Numbered from the stretch's first letter, positions 1-6,895 are shown. The stretch is 11,390 bases of DNA from Fusobacterium sp. (GCF_032477075.1 NZ_JAWDXO010000052.1:1-11390), one strand, 5' to 3'. Notes: generated by a model from the letters alone, not told the origin. Translations and numbers: made by a program.

Positions 1-565
1 ATACTACAAAATCAGGAAATTCTTTCAATACTGTTGTCATAAGTTTTCTAGTATGTCCCATTTCACTTACAGTATCTTTGAATCCTACTATGTTTTTATG
101 TTTTCTAAGAAGATTTAATGTTACTTCTGGAGTTAAATCATGTCCTGTTCTATCTGGGAAATTATATAAATAGATGTCTCCTTTTACAGCTTCTGCTACT
201 TTGTCATAGAAGAATTCTACACTTTCATCAGAAAGGGCAAAGTAGTATGGACTTATTATCATTACAGCATCTGCTCCTGTTTCCAGCGCAAAATTTGAAA
301 GTTCAACTGTATCTTCTACTGTCATACAGCTAGTTCCTATATATACCTTTATTCTTTTATTTACATATTCAACTACCAGTTTAATAAGTTCTTTTTTCTG
401 TTCAGTAGTCATAGAGAAGAATTCCCCTGTACTTCCCATAATTACAAGTCCATCTACTCCACCTTTAATAAGATGATCCCATATATTTTTATTAGCCTGA
501 ACATCCAGATTTCCGTTTGCATCAAATGCAGTTACTACTGGAGTCAGAAAATTTGCTTTCTTCAT
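1..565 (-). CDS. DapA/N-acetylneuraminate lyase-family aldolase, probable 2-keto-3-deoxy-sugar-acid aldolase (3' part outside window)
   Basis: Class I aldolase that should cleave a 2-keto-3-deoxy aldonate to pyruvate plus an aldehyde in the cytoplasm. Only the first 188 residues are present; the family is about 290-310 long. Visible: the substrate-carboxylate loop GSTGE (44-48), the catalytic tyrosine in YNFPDRTG (Tyr134), and the Schiff-base lysine in GFKDT (Lys163). From memory, the stretch YNFPxxTGxDLTP followed by G-K-D-T resembles the E. coli KDG aldolases YagE/YjhH more than true DapA. The start is ATG at 565 with AAAGGAG 8 nt upstream. It is the third gene of a minus-strand operon after dehydratase and permease, 102 nt from the permease with a stem-loop in the gap. 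Context (no lysine or sialic acid genes, dehydratase and GntP permease alongside) argues for sugar-acid breakdown. The family is certain; the substrate is inferred. Confidence 0.88.
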   Translation of the reverse strand, partial: MKKANFLTPVVTAFDANGNLDVQANKNIWDHLIKGGVDGLVIMGSTGEFFSMTTEQKKELIKLVVEYVNKRIKVYIGTSCMTVEDTVELSNFALETGADAVMIISPYYFALSDESVEFFYDKVAEAVKGDIYLYNFPDRTGHDLTPEVTLNLLRKHKNIVGFKDTVSEMGHTRKLMTTVLKEFPDFVV

Positions 566-597
566 AATTTATTCTCCTTTATATTTTTTTCCTAATA

Positions 598-655
598 AAG
601 AAGAATGGGATGACATCTTTAGGATAAAATCCTCTCTAAAGCCATCCTTCCTCTT
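598..655 (-). other. Long imperfect stem-loop between permease and aldolase genes
   Basis: The gap holds a near-continuous hairpin. The outer arm 598-612 pairs with 643-655 (GGATG with CATCC, plus a run broken by one mismatch and a 2-nt bulge), and an inner helix follows (CTTT/AAAG and AGGAT/ATCCT around a 3-nt loop near 617-640). No clean T-run follows in the operon's direction, so it is probably not a full terminator. It could be an RNA-processing or stability element, or a partial attenuator, that sets the aldolase level relative to dehydratase and permease. The pairing is seen directly; the role is inferred. Confidence 0.5.
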
Positions 656-667
656 CATTTTATTATT

Positions 668-1927
668 TTATCCTACTAATTTAAAAGCTCCAAATAGAAT
701 TGTAGAAAGTCCTACCATTCCTATCCCTACTAAAGATTCCCAAATTATTAATTTTAATCTTTCACTTATTTCCATATTAACACTTCCTGCACTTATGTGG
801 AAGAAACTTCCATGTGGTAATCCATCAAAAACAAAACTTCCTGCATGAATCATTCCACCTACAGCTAATGGTGCTAATCCATATTCCAATATAGTTGGTC
901 CAAAAATTTGTGATCCTAAAGTTGTTCCAGCAGTTGAAGAAGCTGTTGCTGCTCCCATAAGTATTCCTGCTATTGGAGCTAACAGATATGGTGGGAATCC
1001 TATTACATTTATTCCTTCTACTATCACATCTTTAAGATTTGAATTTGCTATTATTCCTGCTAATGCTCCTGTTCCTATTAACAATAAAGCAACTCCACTC
1101 ATTTTTCTCAATCCCACTTCTAAATATTCAATAGTATCCTTTGTCTTTTTCATAGCAATTATTCCACAAATACCTCCTATTGGAAGTGCAATCAGTGGAT
1201 CAACTACTATACCAGCTATTGGTCTTAAGATAAGTATACAAATTGTTACTATTGGTCCTGCTAATGCTCCCAAGATACTAGGCAAATCCTCTTCATTTTT
1301 ATTTTCTTCAATTACAGTTACATCAGTTCCTTTATTAGAAAGATATTTAGCTATCATTGCAGTTACAATTATTGCAATTATTGAACAAGGTATTCCTACC
1401 ATCATAATAGAAGTTAAAGGAACTTTAAAACTATCCGCTGCTGCAATAGCATTTGGATTTGGACTGATTACATTACCAGCCTTTACTCCTCCAATCATAG
1501 CTATTAGTATTCCAAGCTTTTTATAGTCTAACTTTTTGGCTATTTGAATAGCTATTGGAGCTACTGTTATAATTGCCACATCTCCAAAAACTCCCACTGC
1601 TGTCAATACACATGTTGACAATGTCATAGATAATAATGCATTTCTAGTTCCTAATTTTTTTACTACTACTTCAGCAATTTTAGCTGCTGCTCCTGACTCT
1701 GTTAAAGTTCCTGCTAATATCCCAGCAGTAACTATCCTAATAATAGCTGGTGATATATTTTTTACACCAGATATTATATACTCTACTGTTCCTCCAAGTC
1801 CGGCTCCACCTATAATTCCTCCAAGGATTGCTCCAATAATCATGGCATATGTTGGTACTATTTTTCTTAAAATCAAAATTATTGAAATAACCAATCCTAA
1901 TATAGCTCCTAAAGCTGAAACACTCAT
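668..1927 (-). CDS. GntP-family sugar-acid (gluconate-type) permease
   Basis: A 419-residue, very hydrophobic inner-membrane protein, slightly shorter than typical GntP transporters (about 440-450). It begins with a membrane segment (about 4-24) and continues with many more; the main polar loop is at about 197-215 (KGTDVTVIEENKNEED). Family-like features are SPNPNAIAAA (155-164), the small-residue stretch ATASSTAGTT (327-336) and the C-terminal part around HAGSFVFDGLPHGSFFH (361-377). GntP proteins are proton symporters for gluconate and related aldonates or hydroxy acids. ATG at 1927 follows a good GGAAGG-type ribosome site. Only 15 nt separate it from the dehydratase stop upstream, so the two are surely co-transcribed. 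Its place between a sugar-acid dehydratase and a KDG-type aldolase suggests it imports their substrate. The exact substrate (gluconate, galactonate, xylonate or other) cannot be read from sequence. Confidence 0.9.
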   Translation of the reverse strand: MSVSALGAILGLVISIILILRKIVPTYAMIIGAILGGIIGGAGLGGTVEYIISGVKNISPAIIRIVTAGILAGTLTESGAAAKIAEVVVKKLGTRNALLSMTLSTCVLTAVGVFGDVAIITVAPIAIQIAKKLDYKKLGILIAMIGGVKAGNVISPNPNAIAAADSFKVPLTSIMMVGIPCSIIAIIVTAMIAKYLSNKGTDVTVIEENKNEEDLPSILGALAGPIVTICILILRPIAGIVVDPLIALPIGGICGIIAMKKTKDTIEYLEVGLRKMSGVALLLIGTGALAGIIANSNLKDVIVEGINVIGFPPYLLAPIAGILMGAATASSTAGTTLGSQIFGPTILEYGLAPLAVGGMIHAGSFVFDGLPHGSFFHISAGSVNMEISERLKLIIWESLVGIGMVGLSTILFGAFKLVG

Positions 1928-1942
1928 TTCTTCACCTTCCCC

Positions 1943-3643
1943 TTATTTTTTATCAATGTTATTATATTTTAGTATAGCACCCTCTGCTCCAGAAGCTGCA
2001 AGTTTTGAGTATAAAGCTAAATAACCTTTTGTAAATTTAGGTTTTGGTCTTTCCCAGTTTTTCAATCTTGCTGCTATTTCTTCGTCAGAAACTAAAAGCT
2101 TTAAAGATCTATTTTCTACATCTATTTCAATTTTATCTCCATTTTCTACTATTGCTATTGGTCCTCCTTCAGCTGCTTCTGGTGAAATATGACCTACAAA
2201 ACATCCATTGTTTGTTCCTGAAAATCTACCATCTGTAATAAGAGCTGTTGTTTTTCCTAAACCTCTACCATATAGATACTTCATAGCTTTAAACATTTCT
2301 CTCATTCCTGGTCCGCCTTTAGGCCCTTCATATCTTATTACAACTACATGTCCATCTCTTACTTTTCCCTCTAGAATAGCTTCTTCTGCTTCTTCTTCAC
2401 TGTCAAATACAATCGCTTCACCTATAAAATGATATAAACTTTTATCAAAAGCACCTGGCTTAGTGATTCCTGTATTTGGAGCAAGATTCCCTTTTAATAC
2501 AGCCACTCCTCCTTGATATCCAAATGGTTCTTCAAAGGTTTTTATAACTTCTTTATTTTCTGGATATAAAGATATTGCACTTTTTATATTTTCTTCCATA
2601 GTTTTTGCTGAAACCGTCATAACATTTTTATCTAAAACTGGAAGAAGCTCTCTCATAACTTTATATACCCCTCCAGCTTTATGGAAATCTATCAAGTTAT
2701 ATTTGCTTGATGGATTTATTTTTGCAATATGAGGTGTAATTCTTGATAATTTATCAAATTCTGATAATACATCTATATCAAGTTCAGCTTCATGAGCAAT
2801 AGCAGTCAAATGCATTACAGCATTTGTACTTCCACTAATAGCCAAACAAAGCTTTATTGCATTTTTAATAGCACCTTCTGTAATAATATCTCTTGCTGTA
2901 ATATTTTTTTCAACTAATTCTACTATTTTTTTACCAGTTTCTTCAGCAATAGCTAACCTTGCTGCTGAATAAGCAGGTATTGTTCCACCAAATGGTAATG
3001 TCATTCCTAAAGCCTCTGAAATACAGCACATTGTATTTGCTGTCCCAAGATATGAGCAAGAACCACAAGTAGGACAAGATAATGTTTCAAGAGTTGTATA
3101 TTCTTTTTCTGTTATTTTTTTTGCTGTAAGCATTCCATAAGCTTCTGCACTTGATGTTTGATCTGATTCTCTTCCATCAAAGACAATTCCACCTTCCATA
3201 GGACCACCAGGAAGAAGAATACAAGGAATATTTAACCTTGCTGCAGCCATAAGCATTCCTGGAACAATTTTATCACAAGAACCTAACAAAACAATAGCAT
3301 CTAGACGATGTGCTTCTGCAAAAGCTTCTACTGAATCACAAATAATTTCCCTTGAAGGAAGAATATAGTGCATTCCTTTATGTCCTTGAGCCATACCATC
3401 ACAACAAGCTATTGTTCCAAATTCAACTGGAGTTCCTCCTGCACGATAAATTCCATCTCTTACTCTTTGAGCTACTTGTCTTAAATTAAAATGTCCTGGA
3501 ACCCCTTCATTCCATGAATTTGCTATTCCAATTATTGGTCTTTCCAAGTCATCAGTGGTATAACCCATTGATTTGAATGTTGCTCTATAATATTGCGTAC
3601 TCAATCCTTCTAAGATTATTTTACTTCTTTTCCCATTTGACAT
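1943..3643 (-). CDS. IlvD/Edd-family dehydratase, probably a sugar-acid (aldonate) dehydratase
   Basis: A 566-residue Fe-S dehydratase. Family motifs, numbered from the chosen start: NSWNEGVPGH (42-51), CCDGMAQGHKGM (80-91), GSCDKIVPGM (121-130), CPTCGSC (190-196), VLKGNLAPN (382-390), YEGPKGGPGM (438-447) and DGRFSG (471-476). Cys123 and Cys193 or Cys190 are the likely cluster ligands. The first ligand Cys of the [2Fe-2S] subclass (PCN context) is Gly50 here, as in E. coli IlvD, so an oxygen-labile [4Fe-4S] enzyme is plausible. Alone, the protein would be labelled dihydroxy-acid dehydratase, but there are no other branched-chain genes. A GntP permease and a KDG-type aldolase follow in the operon and a divergent IclR regulator precedes it, which favours an aldonate substrate. 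The start is the ATG at 3643, 7 nt from AGGAGG. The ATG at 3649 lies only 1 nt from that site and cannot use it. Confidence 0.85.
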   Translation of the reverse strand: MSNGKRSKIILEGLSTQYYRATFKSMGYTTDDLERPIIGIANSWNEGVPGHFNLRQVAQRVRDGIYRAGGTPVEFGTIACCDGMAQGHKGMHYILPSREIICDSVEAFAEAHRLDAIVLLGSCDKIVPGMLMAAARLNIPCILLPGGPMEGGIVFDGRESDQTSSAEAYGMLTAKKITEKEYTTLETLSCPTCGSCSYLGTANTMCCISEALGMTLPFGGTIPAYSAARLAIAEETGKKIVELVEKNITARDIITEGAIKNAIKLCLAISGSTNAVMHLTAIAHEAELDIDVLSEFDKLSRITPHIAKINPSSKYNLIDFHKAGGVYKVMRELLPVLDKNVMTVSAKTMEENIKSAISLYPENKEVIKTFEEPFGYQGGVAVLKGNLAPNTGITKPGAFDKSLYHFIGEAIVFDSEEEAEEAILEGKVRDGHVVVIRYEGPKGGPGMREMFKAMKYLYGRGLGKTTALITDGRFSGTNNGCFVGHISPEAAEGGPIAIVENGDKIEIDVENRSLKLLVSDEEIAARLKNWERPKPKFTKGYLALYSKLAASGAEGAILKYNNIDKK

Positions 3644-3650
3644 TTCCATT

Positions 3651-3656
3651 CCTCCT
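3651..3656 (-). promoter_or_regulatory. Ribosome-binding site deciding the dehydratase start
   Basis: AGGAGG on the minus strand. It lies 1 nt from the ATG at 3649 and 7 nt from the ATG at 3643. Only the latter has workable spacing, so the protein begins MSNGKRS rather than two residues earlier. Confidence 0.8.
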
Positions 3657-3729
3657 AAATTAATTATTTTTGTTTTTTTAAACTAACTATCAATTTTATA
3701 TATTTATAAGTATTTAAAAATTTCACTTT

Positions 3730-3766
3730 GATTCGTATATACAAACTTAGTTTTTATATGCGAATC
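3730..3766. promoter_or_regulatory. Candidate IclR operator: 37-nt imperfect palindrome
   Basis: GATTCGTATATACAAACT (3730-3747) and the reverse complement of 3749-3766 match at 16 of 18 positions, separated by one base. Each arm contains a smaller near-palindrome around GTATATAC. The 13-mer GTATATACAAACT recurs at 3923-3935. Two dimer-sized half-palindromes side by side suit a tetramer-forming IclR-family regulator. The site lies about 90 nt upstream of the dehydratase start. A clear -35/-10 pair for that operon could not be placed, although a TATAAA at 3703-3708 (minus) lies just downstream of the palindrome. Confidence 0.6.
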
Positions 3767-3916
3767 GTTACAAAATAATAATAACATCCTTTTATATATA
3801 AGTCAATATGTTCTATTAAAAAATTTTTATCATTATTTTCAATCATCATTTTTAAGCATATTTTATAGAAAAAAAATTTACAATTTAATTAATTATACTT
3901 TATTTATATGTAGTTC

Positions 3917-3932
3917 TTGTATGTATATACAA
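3917..3932. promoter_or_regulatory. Second candidate IclR operator, overlapping the -35 of the regulator's own promoter
   Basis: TTGTATGTATATACAA has perfect 6-nt arms (TTGTAT/ATACAA) and includes most of the GTATATACAAACT repeat shared with 3735-3747. It covers the -35 hexamer of the iclR-type promoter, so binding would be expected to repress the regulator and the MBL and LUD genes behind it. Confidence 0.55.
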
Positions 3933-3954
3933 ACTGTTTAAAATTTGATATAAT
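3926..3954 (+). promoter_or_regulatory. Promoter of the IclR-MBL-LUD operon
   Basis: The -10 is TATAAT at 3949-3954, preceded by TG one base away (extended -10). The weak -35 TATACA is at 3926-3931 with a 17-nt spacer and is embedded in the palindrome at 3917-3932. The start codon lies 31 nt downstream of the -10. Confidence 0.6.
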
Positions 3955-3985
3955 CAAATTATTAATATTTAGGAGGTGCCTTTTC

Positions 3986-4774
3986 ATGGCAAAGACTGAA
4001 CACAGACCTACAGCTCGTGTACTTAATATTCTTGAATTACTGGCTGCTAATCAAGAAGGTTTAACTTTGACAGAGATCGCTGAAGCTATTGATGCACCTA
4101 AAAGCAGTATACTGCCTTTAATTCATACTATGGCTCAACGTAAATTTATATTTTTTGATGTACACACTTATAAGTATAGTATAGGTATAGGGTCTTTTTG
4201 CGTTGGATCAGCTTATACGAGCAATATGAATGCTCTTCAGTTCATAAAATCTGAAATGAAATATATTGTGAAAAAAACTAATGAAATCTGCCAAATGGGG
4301 ATATTTGACAGAGGAAAGGTATTATATGTAGCAAAAGTAGATTCTGATGATCCCATCCGTATCATTTCATATGTGGGAAAAAGACTTCCTGCCTATTGTA
4401 CGGCTTTAGGTAAAGCTCTGCTCTGCCAAAAAAATATCAAAGAATTAAAAGAACTTTACCCTGATGGGTTGAAAAAATATACTTCTAATACTATAACTGA
4501 CTTTGAAGTACTTGCAGATCAGCTTAAAGAAATAAGACAAACTATGATTGCAACTGAAAATGGAGAAGTAAATGAACAATCTGACTGTATCAGTGTCCCC
4601 CTTTTTAAAGAAAATGATATACTTGCTGCTATCAGTGTAAGTGTTCCTTCATTTAGAATGACAGAAGAGAAAACTGAACTTATAAAATCAATGCTTTTAG
4701 AAACTAAAACTAAAATTGAGACTTTTTTCCGTGAACATGATATAGACAGTACACAGCTTACTCTTTCTAATTAG
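3986..4774 (+). CDS. IclR-family transcriptional regulator
   Basis: A 262-residue regulator of usual IclR length. The N-terminal winged helix-turn-helix spans about residues 6-70 (RVLNILELLAAN, LTLTEIAEAIDAPKSSI). The ligand-binding domain spans about 80-255 and contains the family's LPAYCTALGKALL stretch. IclR proteins bind small organic acids or aromatics in this domain and often control a divergent catabolic operon, as the layout suggests for the dehydratase-permease-aldolase operon. The start is ATG at 3986, 7 nt after AGGAGGTG (3971-3978). The reading frame stays open upstream to an ATG at 3917, but that would lie upstream of the -10 and has no ribosome site. The MBL gene follows after 15 nt, so both are one transcript. 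The likely effector is the sugar acid or its keto-deoxy product (inference). Confidence 0.92.
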   Translation: MAKTEHRPTARVLNILELLAANQEGLTLTEIAEAIDAPKSSILPLIHTMAQRKFIFFDVHTYKYSIGIGSFCVGSAYTSNMNALQFIKSEMKYIVKKTNEICQMGIFDRGKVLYVAKVDSDDPIRIISYVGKRLPAYCTALGKALLCQKNIKELKELYPDGLKKYTSNTITDFEVLADQLKEIRQTMIATENGEVNEQSDCISVPLFKENDILAAISVSVPSFRMTEEKTELIKSMLLETKTKIETFFREHDIDSTQLTLSN

Positions 4775-4789
4775 TAAAGGAGAATAAAT

Positions 4790-5521
4790 ATGGACAGATT
4801 AATACCTTTGAATATTAATTTTATTTCAGCAACAGAAAATAATAATTTTATTCATCCTGTTATCATTCAAAGTGATAAAGAAAATATTCTTATAGATTGT
4901 GGAACTCCTGATTCTCTTCCTCTTTTAGAAAAAGAAGCTCAAAAAAATAATTTTGATCTTTCAAAACTTACAAAAATAATAATAACACATCATGACCATG
5001 ACCATATGGGTGCTCTCTATGAAATAAAAGAAAAATATCCTCATATACAAGTAGTTTCTTCTTTGGTAGAAAAGCCATATATTGAAGGAATGAAAAAATC
5101 TTTAAGACTGGAGCAGGCTGAAAAAATATATCCAACTCTCTCTGAGAAAGAAAGGTTAAATGCTGACTATTTCCATAATATGCTAAAATCTATAAAACAT
5201 GTTCCTGTTGATATTACAATAGATGGAAATCATGAATTAGACTGGTGTGGTGGAATAAAAATAATTTCTACTCCTGGACATATGCCTGGTCATATCTCTA
5301 TTTATTCTAAAAAGTTCAAAACACTTATTACTGGAGATGCTATGATAATAGAAAATGAAAGGCTTTTTTTAGCTAATCCTCAATATACTCTAGATATGGA
5401 AGAAGCAATAAATTCTATAAGAAAATTTTTAGAGTATGATATTCAACAGATAGTATGCTATCATGGTGGTACAATTAAAGGAGATATTACTTATAAAATA
5501 AAAAAAATTTTAAATAAATAA
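4790..5521 (+). CDS. Metallo-beta-lactamase-fold hydrolase in the IclR operon
   Basis: A 243-residue cytoplasmic MBL-fold protein, complete for a single-domain member. Metal-site candidates: THHDHDHMG (66-74), TPGHMPGHIS (161-170, His164), the bridging aspartate in TGDA (Asp183) and His225 in YHGG. If THHDHDH is aligned to the usual T-H-x-H-x-D-H, the second histidine becomes Asp69, a variant also found in other MBL subfamilies (from memory). MBL proteins of this size include lactonases, thioesterases and glyoxalase-II-like enzymes. ATG at 4790 has AAAGGAG 7 nt upstream. It sits between the IclR regulator and the LUD gene with short gaps, so it belongs to the same unit. A lactonase making the open aldonate for the neighbouring dehydratase would fit the context, but nothing in the sequence proves the substrate. 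Confidence 0.85.
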   Translation: MDRLIPLNINFISATENNNFIHPVIIQSDKENILIDCGTPDSLPLLEKEAQKNNFDLSKLTKIIITHHDHDHMGALYEIKEKYPHIQVVSSLVEKPYIEGMKKSLRLEQAEKIYPTLSEKERLNADYFHNMLKSIKHVPVDITIDGNHELDWCGGIKIISTPGHMPGHISIYSKKFKTLITGDAMIIENERLFLANPQYTLDMEEAINSIRKFLEYDIQQIVCYHGGTIKGDITYKIKKILNK

Positions 5522-5532
5522 CAGGAGGTATT

Positions 5533-6159
5533 ATGAATATTTCTCAAACTGTACTTAATAATATAATTTCTAATCTTGAAAAAAGAAATATGAAAGGATA
5601 CTTTGCTGAAGATATACCTCAATTAATTAATTTAATAAAAGAACTGGTTCTTGAAAATTCAGTTATTGGTTGTGGTGACTCAATGACCCTTGAAGAAGCA
5701 GGAGTATATAATTTTTTTAGAAATAATAATTTTCTTTTTCTTGATAAATATAAAGAAAATTTAACAAAAGAGGAAAAAAGAGAGATCTATATCAAAAATT
5801 TTTCTGCTGATACCTTTATAAGCAGTGCCAATGCAATAACTGAAGATGGCAAAATATTTAATATAGATGGAAATGGAAGTAGGGTTGCTCCTATAATTTA
5901 TGGGCCTAAACAAGTAATAATAGTAGTTGGAATAAATAAAATAGTCCCTGATTTAGATCATGCTGTACACCGAGCAAGGCAGACTGCTGCACCACTTGAT
6001 GCTGTACGGCTCAAAAAGAATACTCCTTGTGCAAAACTTGGATACTGCATAGACTGCCATCATTCTGAAAGAATATGCAATTCTTTTGTTACTATTGAAG
6101 GACAATTCATAAAAAACAGAATCAAAGTTATTATTGTTGATAAAAATATGGGATTTTAA
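5533..6159 (+). CDS. Stand-alone LUD-domain protein (YkgG/LutC-like, lactate-utilisation family)
   Basis: A 208-residue protein covering one LUD (DUF162) domain. Typical parts are GCGDSMTLEEAGVYNFF (46-62), SSANAITEDGKIFNIDGNGSR (97-117) and the strand GPKQVIIVVGINKIV (124-138). The C-terminal part carries four cysteines, Cys166, Cys172, Cys175 and Cys182 (C-x5-C-x2-C-x6-C), which I recall as conserved in this short subfamily and could bind a metal or Fe-S centre. LutB and LutC belong to the LUD family and act in lactate oxidation to pyruvate. LutA and LutB partners are missing here, so lactate oxidation is not shown. ATG at 5533 follows CAGGAGG closely, 11 nt after the MBL stop, and the gene is last in the operon before a terminator. 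A role near the pyruvate released by the aldolase is possible but speculative. Confidence 0.82.
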   Translation: MNISQTVLNNIISNLEKRNMKGYFAEDIPQLINLIKELVLENSVIGCGDSMTLEEAGVYNFFRNNNFLFLDKYKENLTKEEKREIYIKNFSADTFISSANAITEDGKIFNIDGNGSRVAPIIYGPKQVIIVVGINKIVPDLDHAVHRARQTAAPLDAVRLKKNTPCAKLGYCIDCHHSERICNSFVTIEGQFIKNRIKVIIVDKNMGF

Positions 6160-6167
6160 TATAAAAA

Positions 6168-6208
6168 GAAGCTGACTGAAAAAATATTAAGACAGCTTCC
6201 CTTTTTTT
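6168..6208. terminator. Bidirectional terminator after the LUD gene and the nitroreductase gene
   Basis: GAAGCTG (6168-6174) pairs with CAGCTTC (6193-6199), followed by seven T (6202-6208). On the opposite strand the stem is followed by a T-run (complement of 6163-6167). It lies between two convergent genes. Confidence 0.8.
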
Positions 6209-6210
6209 AT

Positions 6211-6729
6211 TTAAAATTTCTCATAAAATAGTGTTTCTGAAAGGGGTTTACGAACTTTATCAAATCTTTCAGTATCTGCTTTGTTACCATTCCCATAACC
6301 TATAGCCAGAATGTTTACTGGTTCAAGATTTTCTGGAATATTAAATTCTGCTCTTATAACATCAGGTTTAAAGTAACATATCCATACTGTATCCAGTCCA
6401 AGCTCTTTAGCTTCTAACATCATATGAGTAGTAACTATACTTGTATCTATATCTACCATATTCTTTCCATCAAAAGGCCTTTTCCATACTTTTTCTCTAT
6501 CTCCACATACTATTACTACTAATGGAGCTTGATATACATCTGTTCCTTTTTTTAATTTTTCAAGTCCTGTTTCTTCCTGTATAACAAGAAGTCTTTGAGA
6601 CTGCATATTAGCTGCTGTTGGAGATATTCTTCCTGCTTCCAGTATTTTTTCTAATTTCTCTTTCTCTACCTTTTTATCAGCATAGTCACGACATGCAAAT
6701 CTCTCTTTAGCAAGTTCTAAAAATCCCAT
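6211..6729 (-). CDS. Nitroreductase-family flavoprotein
   Basis: A 172-residue single-domain member of the FMN-dependent nitroreductase family, a usual length for the short subgroup. The N-terminal pattern ERFACRDYADKKV (9-21) corresponds to the FMN-phosphate-binding R-x-S/C-x-R start. SPTAANMQSQ (36-45) corresponds to the flavin-contacting loop, and AIGYGN (142-147) lies near the C-terminus. Such enzymes reduce nitro compounds, quinones or other electrophiles with NAD(P)H as dimers in the cytoplasm; the physiological substrate is unknown. ATG at 6729 follows AAGGAGG with good spacing. It is divergent from an HxlR-type regulator, a common pairing in which the regulator controls the reductase. 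The 5' leader is about 130 nt if the promoter at 6868-6895 is used. Confidence 0.9.
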   Translation of the reverse strand: MGFLELAKERFACRDYADKKVEKEKLEKILEAGRISPTAANMQSQRLLVIQEETGLEKLKKGTDVYQAPLVVIVCGDREKVWKRPFDGKNMVDIDTSIVTTHMMLEAKELGLDTVWICYFKPDVIRAEFNIPENLEPVNILAIGYGNGNKADTERFDKVRKPLSETLFYEKF

Positions 6730-6796
6730 TTTATTCCTCCTTAAGTTTTCAATAAATTTATATAAAAGCTGTGCACAGAAATTTATAATATAGTAA

Positions 6797-6825
6797 TTGC
6801 TCTTTCAACTTCCCTATGATATAAT
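6797..6825 (+). promoter_or_regulatory. Promoter of the HxlR-type regulator gene
   Basis: TTGCTC (6797-6802), 17-nt spacer, TATAAT (6820-6825) with TG extension at 6817-6818. The -10 lies inside a small palindrome, TATGAT-ATA-ATCATA (6815-6829). Confidence 0.6.
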
Positions 6826-6867
6826 CATATCACAAATTTTCTTATTAGCAAGAATGCACTTTTTTGT

Positions 6868-6895
6868 ATTATAGTATCTAAAAAGATACTGTAAA
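6868..6895 (-). promoter_or_regulatory. Promoter of the nitroreductase gene with palindromic spacer (candidate HxlR operator)
   Basis: On the minus strand, -35 TTTACA (6890-6895), a 16-nt spacer and -10 TATAAT (6868-6873). The spacer is itself an inverted repeat, GTATC-TTTTTA-GATAC (6874-6889), extended imperfectly on both sides (TATAGTATC/GATACTGTA match 8 of 9). Binding of a dimeric regulator here would block RNA polymerase on the reductase promoter and could also act as a roadblock about 45 nt into the regulator's own transcript. Confidence 0.65.

Noticed and set aside
1842..2432. Plus-strand open frames opposite the permease and dehydratase genes (also 118-333 opposite the aldolase)
   Set aside because: They have no ribosome sites and low-complexity Leu/Ser/Phe-rich products, and they lie wholly opposite well-supported genes.
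1943..3643. Naming the dehydratase ilvD for branched-chain amino acid synthesis
   Set aside because: There are no other ilv or leu genes in the window, and the operon partners are a GntP permease and a KDG-type aldolase.
3917..3985. Upstream extension of the IclR reading frame starting at the ATG at 3917
   Set aside because: It would begin upstream of the promoter -10 (3949-3954) and has no ribosome site. The ATG at 3986 has a strong AGGAGGTG and gives the normal family length.
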